This document shows positions 38,181 through 42,445 of a DNA stretch of 42,445 bases, piece after piece. Origin of the DNA: a virus; the IMG/VR virus record IMGVR_UViG_3300047319_000093, positions 1 to 42,445 of that record; one strand, given 5' to 3'. Each line of letters begins with the position of its first letter. Positions within the stretch are counted from its first letter, which is position 1. The notes beneath the pieces are model-generated. The model was given only the letters and a program-made list of their open reading frames with translations. It did no database searches and was not told the DNA's origin. The position numbers and the translations under genes are program-made.

Positions 38181-38713
38181 GCTGCCACCTCATCAAATGC
38201 CCCAAACGCTTTCATCGCGCCGACCGTATGCGAGGATACAGCGCCACGAAGGCATTCGAGAACAGTTTCATAGTCGCGCTCGTACTTCTTCCACGAACCG
38301 GCCGCCAGATTAGCCATGTGGGCGCGCTCGTAGTCGGCGTATTGATGCAGGCCGGTTCCGTTGCATATCGTGCAGGACGTCATGTTGCGGAACTTGTCGG
38401 TCTCCAGTCCGCGGCCACCGCATTTCTTGCAGTTCTCATCCAGCCATTCGCGAATAGCGGTATGGCAAAGCGCCTTAACGACGTTGCGCTTCTTGCGGTC
38501 ATAGAACCGTTCGCCCAGAAGATGCACGCTTCGGGCATAGGCGCGATGATCATTGCCCCATTTAAGCCGCTCGAGCAGTGCGCCTAGAGGTTCGCCCGAT
38601 AGTCCACGCGCCGCGATGAAATCGGCATCGGTCGGCCCTGTGTCGCGCCATTGCAAATTGCCCGAGTTGATGGCTCGTGCCTCGCGTCTACGGAAACCAG
38701 TGAAACTCGTCAT
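38177..38713 (-). CDS. Q: Antiterminator Q-like (Q82 type) protein
   Basis: 178 residues from ATG 38713 (MTSFTGFRRREARAINSG); a GTG 15 bases upstream is possible. The C-terminal zinc pair CKKCGGRG ... CTICNGTG and the overall helical N-terminus match Q82-type late antiterminators. Q binds DNA at the late promoter and modifies RNA polymerase to read through terminators. The position just upstream of a pR'-like promoter supports the call. The late operon has many intrinsic terminators that would need it. Confidence 0.8.
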   Translation of the reverse strand: MTSFTGFRRREARAINSGNLQWRDTGPTDADFIAARGLSGEPLGALLERLKWGNDHRAYARSVHLLGERFYDRKKRNVVKALCHTAIREWLDENCKKCGGRGLETDKFRNMTSCTICNGTGLHQYADYERAHMANLAAGSWKKYERDYETVLECLRGAVSSHTVGAMKAFGAFDEVAA

Positions 38714-38758
38714 TTGAACCCCGCACACGATACCTAGTTGGAACTACCAAACCGAACA

Positions 38759-38801
38759 CAACCGGTTGCGATATCTTATCAAAAACTCAGGACAACTACA
38801 A
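38759..38801 (-). promoter_or_regulatory. Putative Q-gene promoter with palindrome at the start site
   Basis: On the minus strand TTGTAG (38796-38801), 17 bases, TAAGAT (38773-38778) is a moderate promoter for the Q-like gene. CAACCGGTTG (38759-38768), a perfect 10-bp palindrome, covers the expected start and could be an operator. A perfect TTGACA further upstream has no -10 at normal spacing. Confidence 0.4.
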
Positions 38802-38833
38802 TTACATGCATCTGTCAATCCTCTGTTTTGCGA

Positions 38834-39211
38834 TTATTCTTCGGGCACTTCTGCGCCAAACTTGAAGGCAACGAAAGCGCGCATCGCCGCAACGAGAGGA
38901 GTCGGACCAAATGCCTGATAGCGATTGACGCCTCGCCCCATGCGCGCGAAGTAGATGACAGGATCATCACTTCCCTGATACTCCGGGCCAATCGCACCGT
39001 GCTCGCGCTCGATGAGCGGGCCGCCATCAGCCCACGACGATGACGGTTCGAACGCGCGATAGCGTGTAATCGGCCCCTCATCATCCTCGCTTTCGTACGG
39101 CACCATGACGAAGCCCATCGCCATTTCGCGCATCGCACGCGGGTGCTCGATACGCTCTGCGCGCGCTACCCAAAAATCAAGTGCATCACCTTCCAATTCG
39201 ATAACCTTCAT
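38834..39211 (-). CDS. DUF2591 (NinX-like) protein, copy 2
   Basis: 125 residues from ATG 39211, preceded by GGAGAGGAAGT. MKVIELEGDALDFWVARAER, ADGGPLIEREHGAIGPEYQG and FGPTPLVAAMRAFVAFKFG mirror copy 1 at 30373-30735, at moderate identity. This copy is in the usual nin-region place. Function unknown. Confidence 0.85.
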   Translation of the reverse strand: MKVIELEGDALDFWVARAERIEHPRAMREMAMGFVMVPYESEDDEGPITRYRAFEPSSSWADGGPLIEREHGAIGPEYQGSDDPVIYFARMGRGVNRYQAFGPTPLVAAMRAFVAFKFGAEVPEE

Positions 39212-39459
39212 ACTTCCTCTCCAGTTTGACCCATGAACCTGTATTCGATGCCGCCCACTTCCGCAAAGTCCGCATCCCTCGCCACCTTGCATACCGGCAT
39301 CGGCGGCGCATTGCGCACTTCGGGAAGGCGGTCGCGGTTCTTCCTGCGCAATGTCGGCGCGTTGTACCGCGGTCGGTGGAGTAGGCAGACAGCAGCCAAG
39401 ACTGCGCAGTTGAATACGCCCAAACCGTAGAAGGCGGCGCAGAGAAAGACTGTTTTCAT
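39208..39459 (-). CDS. Small membrane-anchored protein
   Basis: 83 residues. MKTVFLCAAFYGLGVFNCAV and the next residues form an N-terminal membrane segment followed by a basic cytoplasmic part (RKNRDRLPEVRNA). It overlaps both neighbours by 4 bases. No family recognised. Confidence 0.65.
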   Translation of the reverse strand: MKTVFLCAAFYGLGVFNCAVLAAVCLLHRPRYNAPTLRRKNRDRLPEVRNAPPMPVCKVARDADFAEVGGIEYRFMGQTGEEV

Positions 39460-39854
39460 GACTTCTCCTTAGAGCGCTCCGCGTCGATCTCTGCCGATAT
39501 CGCTTTCTTGTCCGGCGCATTGTTCATTACGGCAGCCAGAAGCGTTTCTGTGTTGTCCTCGTATGCAATGGACCACCGATACCGCTCCGCGTCCTCCCGC
39601 AGCGCCCGCACCTCGGCGATAAGCACCAGGATTGCGTCGGGGTTGGCGGCGGCGATGAAATCAGCATTGCTAGCACGTTGCGCGTCACGTACAAGGCAAT
39701 TCTTGAACACCTCCAGGACACGCCCCCTGAGATCGCCCGGCTTTCCTTTGGCGACATAGAGACAGCCTCGGTCAGTTAGGCATTCTTCGTCAACGGTCCA
39801 CGGCCCGGGCGTTGCCGCCTTTGCCAGCGCTTCCAGTGCGTCGATGTCGATCAT
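39456..39854 (-). CDS. Ead/Ea22-like family protein
   Basis: 132 residues. The opening MIDIDALEALAKAATPGPW is the recognisable Ead/Ea22-like start, followed by DFIAAANPDAILVLIAEVRA. Lambda ea22-type proteins are non-essential early proteins that influence the lytic/lysogenic decision or host cell physiology. It overlaps its neighbours in a typical early operon. Confidence 0.75.
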   Translation of the reverse strand: MIDIDALEALAKAATPGPWTVDEECLTDRGCLYVAKGKPGDLRGRVLEVFKNCLVRDAQRASNADFIAAANPDAILVLIAEVRALREDAERYRWSIAYEDNTETLLAAVMNNAPDKKAISAEIDAERSKEKS

Positions 39855-40330
39855 GACTGCTCCTTGGGATGCGCCGCGTAGAACTCAGCCATGCATGAAA
39901 ACAAGCGCTTCACGCCGTAGTACACCGCGACCGGCTGATCGCTATTCAGAAATACGTCCTGCGCCACATCGTGATAGACACCTTCCGCTCCGACAATGCG
40001 GCCGATATACGTCGAGTACGCCGCGGTTAGGACGGGCGTGTTCAGAGCCTCCCGCAGCGCCTCGTTTTCCTCCGTCAGCGTCGCATTCATGGCGCGCTCG
40101 GAAGCAAGCACTTCGGGGGATGACTCGGCGCGGGCCTGCGTCGCGAGTTCAAGCCTGATGCTGCTGGCGCGCGTGGCCGCGTCCATGCCCGCACGAGCAG
40201 CATTCGCCTGCCGCTTGATGGTTTCGCGCAACCTCTCACACTCCGCGAGAACCTTTTCATACTCCGCGTAGAGACAGAAGATGCCGTCCGGTCTCTCTGC
40301 TGAACTTGTGCCGTAGCGTTTGACTGTCAT
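39851..40330 (-). CDS. Coiled-coil early protein
   Basis: 159 residues. A long helical region (EYEKVLAECERLRETIKRQA, ATLTEENEALREALN) suggests coiled coil; the C-terminal part ends YGVKRLFSCMAEFYAAHP. No family recognised. Overlaps both neighbours. Confidence 0.6.
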   Translation of the reverse strand: MTVKRYGTSSAERPDGIFCLYAEYEKVLAECERLRETIKRQANAARAGMDAATRASSIRLELATQARAESSPEVLASERAMNATLTEENEALREALNTPVLTAAYSTYIGRIVGAEGVYHDVAQDVFLNSDQPVAVYYGVKRLFSCMAEFYAAHPKEQS

Positions 40331-40938
40331 GCTGCCTCCAATTCGTTAGTTGTCGCCTTCTTAAGCTCGCGGACCTTCGCCCGATATTCGGCTTTCATTT
40401 CCAATATCTCCGGTAAGGTGAGCTTTAACGGGAGGTGAGGGCCTTCTAGGCGCTCGATCTCTGCCAAGCCGATTTTTTTGACCAGGTTGACTCGATAGGC
40501 GACCAGAAATCCAGATTGATGGCGGTTACACGGTAGGCACTGTTTATGGACGTTGGCCGGGTCGAATCGAATGGCGGGACTAGATCCTCGCGACAAATAA
40601 TGTCCGGCATCCCACTGCCCTTGCCACGACGCCGGTCGCCCGCAGGAAATACACGGCAAGCCAGCGTCCCGCATCCTGATCCACGCATTGAACGCCGCCT
40701 GCAATTCCTTTAGATGCGTGCCGCGGGTCTTTATCTTCTCCTTCGCCACCCGCGTCGCCGCACGTTCCTCGCGATTGGCTCGGGCTTCCTTGCGAGCGTT
40801 GGCCTGACGAACCAGATCTAGAGCGCAGTAGACAGAGCACGCTTTGGACATGCTGCTGATCGGTTGAAAGGAATTGCCACAGGATCGGCAACGGCGGGGC
40901 TTCAGCGCTTTCTTGACGGGCAGGGAAGTGCGGATCAC
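40327..40938 (-). CDS. ninG: NinG (Rap) recombination nuclease
   Basis: 203 residues from GTG 40938, which overlaps the small-gene stop (GTGA); the ORF start at 40986 would overlap more. CRSCGNSFQP (zinc pair), a basic coiled middle, LPCISCGRPASWQGQWDAGH and CLPCNRHQSG with GHY are NinG hallmarks. Lambda NinG/Rap resolves recombination branches. It lies in the nin region with NinB. Confidence 0.9.
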   Translation of the reverse strand: MIRTSLPVKKALKPRRCRSCGNSFQPISSMSKACSVYCALDLVRQANARKEARANREERAATRVAKEKIKTRGTHLKELQAAFNAWIRMRDAGLPCISCGRPASWQGQWDAGHYLSRGSSPAIRFDPANVHKQCLPCNRHQSGFLVAYRVNLVKKIGLAEIERLEGPHLPLKLTLPEILEMKAEYRAKVRELKKATTNELEAA

Positions 40939-41066
40939 AGCCACCCCATCTTGCTTGCGATGGCTAGGGCAATAAACACAGCCCACGCAACATCGGCGGC
41001 ATACTTGGGCGCATATCGAGCCCAGCAGATAGTCGCGAGAATCGAGAAGTACATTCCGTTGGTCAT
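40935..41066 (-). CDS. 43-residue membrane protein
   Basis: ATG 41066 overlaps the NinB stop (ATGA) and its own stop overlaps the NinG GTG (GTGA). MTNGMYFSILATICWARYAP and DVAWAVFIALAIASKMGWL have two hydrophobic stretches. Coupling on both sides supports a real small gene. Function unknown. Confidence 0.6.
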   Translation of the reverse strand: MTNGMYFSILATICWARYAPKYAADVAWAVFIALAIASKMGWL

Positions 41067-41476
41067 TCGAATGTCACTCCCAAAGTTCCGCCCGCGTAGG
41101 CCTGCACCGCATCCAAATACTCGCTGAACTCGCCCACGCTCATCTGCGTCGTCGACTTCCGGCGCGTGATGATCTCGCCATCGGGCAGCGTTAGCTCATC
41201 CAGCACGCCATACTTGCGCGCAAAGAATTCATGCCACGTATCTTTGTCGTATTGCTTACCGTCAACCCAAGCAGCCTCGCTTATTTGCTTGAGCACGGCG
41301 CCCCAGTAAAAACGGTTTTGCTGTGCGTTTCTCTGACGCTCCTCGGCGGTGACGATCAGGCGCAACGGCTCGCCCTTGTCGGCAAAGACCGGCGCGTTGG
41401 CCTTGATGAAGGCGACGACGGCATTCCAGACGCCGCCGTTCTTCAGGGTAAATTCGCGGTATAGGGCGGCCGTCAC
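41063..41476 (-). CDS. ninB: NinB recombination protein
   Basis: 137 residues from GTG 41476, overlapping the upstream stop (GTGA); ATG 41536 would overlap that gene more. VVAFIKANAPVFADKGEPLR, AEERQRNAQQNRFYWGAVLK and HEFFARKYG with MSVGEFSEYLDAVQAYA match NinB/Orf, which loads recombination proteins on SSB-coated DNA. It is followed by NinG. Confidence 0.88.
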   Translation of the reverse strand: MTAALYREFTLKNGGVWNAVVAFIKANAPVFADKGEPLRLIVTAEERQRNAQQNRFYWGAVLKQISEAAWVDGKQYDKDTWHEFFARKYGVLDELTLPDGEIITRRKSTTQMSVGEFSEYLDAVQAYAGGTLGVTFE

Positions 41477-41667
41477 GCTTTCACCCCAGCAAATAGTCTG
41501 ATCACCCGGCGATGCAGCGGCTGACGCGGAGCCCACAGCTTCAGCTCACCTCTCTGCATGCACCAGCCGCCGAATCTCACCTCTGTCGAGCAGAAGTAGC
41601 CCGTCGCAGCGCAACGACTCCAACCGTGCCTGTGCGCACACGTCCTGCAATTGCGTTCGTCGCTCAC
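41473..41667 (-). CDS. Cys-rich small protein
   Basis: 64 residues. CRTC, SRC, YFC and WC cysteines form a compact zinc-knuckle-like pattern, then a basic helix (LHRRVIRLFAG). Similar in layout to the 1443-1649 protein. Overlaps both neighbours (ATGA and GTGA). Function unknown. Confidence 0.65.
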   Translation of the reverse strand: MSDERNCRTCAHRHGWSRCAATGYFCSTEVRFGGWCMQRGELKLWAPRQPLHRRVIRLFAGVKA

Positions 41668-41846
41668 GCCTTCACCTCATGCGCCAGATACTCCGCAGTA
41701 GCCGTCGACATCAGTGCATCCATTGCAGCTTCGAGCGCGTAAAGCAGTTCCATGGAGGCCTTTGTGCGGAACCCTTGGGCGCTCGCTTCTTCGACCTTGC
41801 GAAAGAGGTTTCCGACCTTGACAACATATTCGGCTGAGTTGGTCAT
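41664..41846 (-). CDS. Small helical protein
   Basis: 60 residues, mostly helical (VVKVGNLFRKVEEASAQGF, MELLYALEAAMDALM). No family. Overlaps both neighbours by 4 bases. Confidence 0.55.
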   Translation of the reverse strand: MTNSAEYVVKVGNLFRKVEEASAQGFRTKASMELLYALEAAMDALMSTATAEYLAHEVKA

Positions 41847-42073
41847 GCTGCTTGCCCTCTCCAGGTGAGGTTTTGATCGATCAATGAACTACCGCCTTCT
41901 TGGTCTAACCACAGTTGGCGATCGTGGTCCCAGTACGCCATCCAGTCGTACATCCAACCCGCGTCGAAAAACTGTGCGAGGTATTGGCCCGATCTAGCCG
42001 GCTTAATGCTCGGCTCGTACCAGTCGGTGAGGGCCACCCATGCACCGTCGATAATGCATACGTCTTCGATCAC
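41843..42073 (-). CDS. Trp-rich small protein
   Basis: 76 residues. IDGAWVALTDWYEPSIKPAR, then GWMYDWMAYWDHDRQLWLD has a striking Trp/Tyr density and a DUF551-like pattern. Function unknown. Overlaps both neighbours. Confidence 0.55.
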   Translation of the reverse strand: MIEDVCIIDGAWVALTDWYEPSIKPARSGQYLAQFFDAGWMYDWMAYWDHDRQLWLDQEGGSSLIDQNLTWRGQAA

Positions 42074-42288
42074 TTGGCGGCCTCCGCGTCGTACAGGCCA
42101 AGTTCCTCGGCGTTCTGCGTCATCCGTTCAAGCGCTTGTTCCGCCAGAGCGCGGCGCTGTGCATCTTGGAGGATTCGGGCGAATCGGTCGTGCCCGCAGA
42201 AGATGTTGTTCTCAGCCATGATCTCGAGCATTTCCTTGTGGCTTAGCCCGATAACGAGTTGCGATGGCTCCTTCAGTTCGGTGCTCAT
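42070..42288 (-). CDS. Small helical protein
   Basis: 72 residues from ATG 42288 (MSTELKEPSQLVIGLSHKEM); the ORF start at 42432 is rejected because ATG 42288 overlaps the upstream stop. Helical, EEL-rich end. No family. Confidence 0.6.
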   Translation of the reverse strand: MSTELKEPSQLVIGLSHKEMLEIMAENNIFCGHDRFARILQDAQRRALAEQALERMTQNAEELGLYDAEAAK

Positions 42289-42425
42289 GCGGCAACCTCC
42301 ATTTCTTCTTCGGGTGAGTCGGTCAGGTGGATAAAGACGCGGCCCGTAGTCAGTGCGGGCGCGCAGACCATTCCCGCGGCTGCTGCGAATGGATTCCGTC
42401 CAGCACTGCGCCGGGCGCGTTTCAT
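42285..42425 (-). CDS. Small protein at right edge (possibly partial)
   Basis: ATG 42425 gives 46 residues starting MKRARRSAGRNPFAAAAGMV and ending EEEMEVAA. The frame continues upstream to the window edge, so a longer protein is possible. The stop overlaps the next gene start. Function unknown. Confidence 0.45.
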   Translation of the reverse strand: MKRARRSAGRNPFAAAAGMVCAPALTTGRVFIHLTDSPEEEMEVAA

Positions 42426-42445
42426 CTTCCATTTCTCCGAGGTCG

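Noticed and set aside
1-42445. CRISPR arrays, rRNA, insertion sequences
   Set aside because: No regularly spaced direct repeats, no rRNA-like sequence and no transposase-like protein were seen.

Overview
This is 42.4 kb of a temperate, long-tailed contractile (myovirus-type) bacteriophage, or of the same element as a prophage. Its GC-rich, gene-dense sequence and gene families point to a Burkholderia/Paraburkholderia-type host; that host call is inference, since no host gene is visible. The left edge cuts an integrase. The right edge cuts a lambda-like nin region. The repressor, excision and replication genes and the 5' end of the integrase must lie outside.

Layout. At 1-3.1 kb (plus strand) there is the C-terminal part of a tyrosine integrase. 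Next comes a small protein joining a lambda-Int-like arm-type DNA-binding domain to a GIY-YIG nuclease domain. After an AT-rich gap, a LexA (SOS) box drives a short cassette with a Cys-rich protein, an unknown protein and a minimal ATP-dependent DNA ligase; two small unknown genes follow. From 37.2 kb down to 3.2 kb (minus strand) runs one very long late operon. Read right to left it encodes small early-late proteins, an HTH-metallophosphoesterase, small and large terminase, portal (DUF1073), head morphogenesis protein, a Nudix-protease-scaffold fusion, cement protein, major capsid (DUF2184), neck proteins, tail sheath (DUF3383), tube (DUF3277), frameshifted tail chaperone (DUF6889 extension), tape measure with an embedded lysozyme-like domain, baseplate (Dit-like, plug, hub, Gp138 spike, wedge, J, DUF2612), tail fibres, two glycan-type genes, holin, endolysin, further virion proteins, HNH protein, lipoprotein, DUF6527 protein and lipase. 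A single plus-strand gene for a secreted protein (17165-17521) interrupts the baseplate genes. From 37.4 kb to the right edge (minus strand) lie a NinI-type phosphatase, a Q82-type antiterminator, DUF2591, Ead/Ea22-like, NinG, NinB and several small genes linked by 4-base overlaps.

How it works together. The Q-like gene, then the phosphatase, then a good promoter (37404-37432), a gene-free leader and an intrinsic terminator look like a lambda pR'-tR' late switch. Eight intrinsic terminators lie within the late transcription unit, each with its stem base about 17-27 bases upstream of the next start codon. Q-type antitermination would explain how transcription passes them.

Most notable observations: the Int-arm/GIY-YIG fusion; the terminator-next-to-start modules with the Q switch; an apparent AUC start codon in the spike gene; an internal scaffold start inside a Nudix-protease-scaffold gene; perfect 9-residue and 21-residue repeats in one virion protein; and a -1 frameshift in the tail chaperone without a canonical slippery site. 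All family names come from reading the translated sequence, without database searches.
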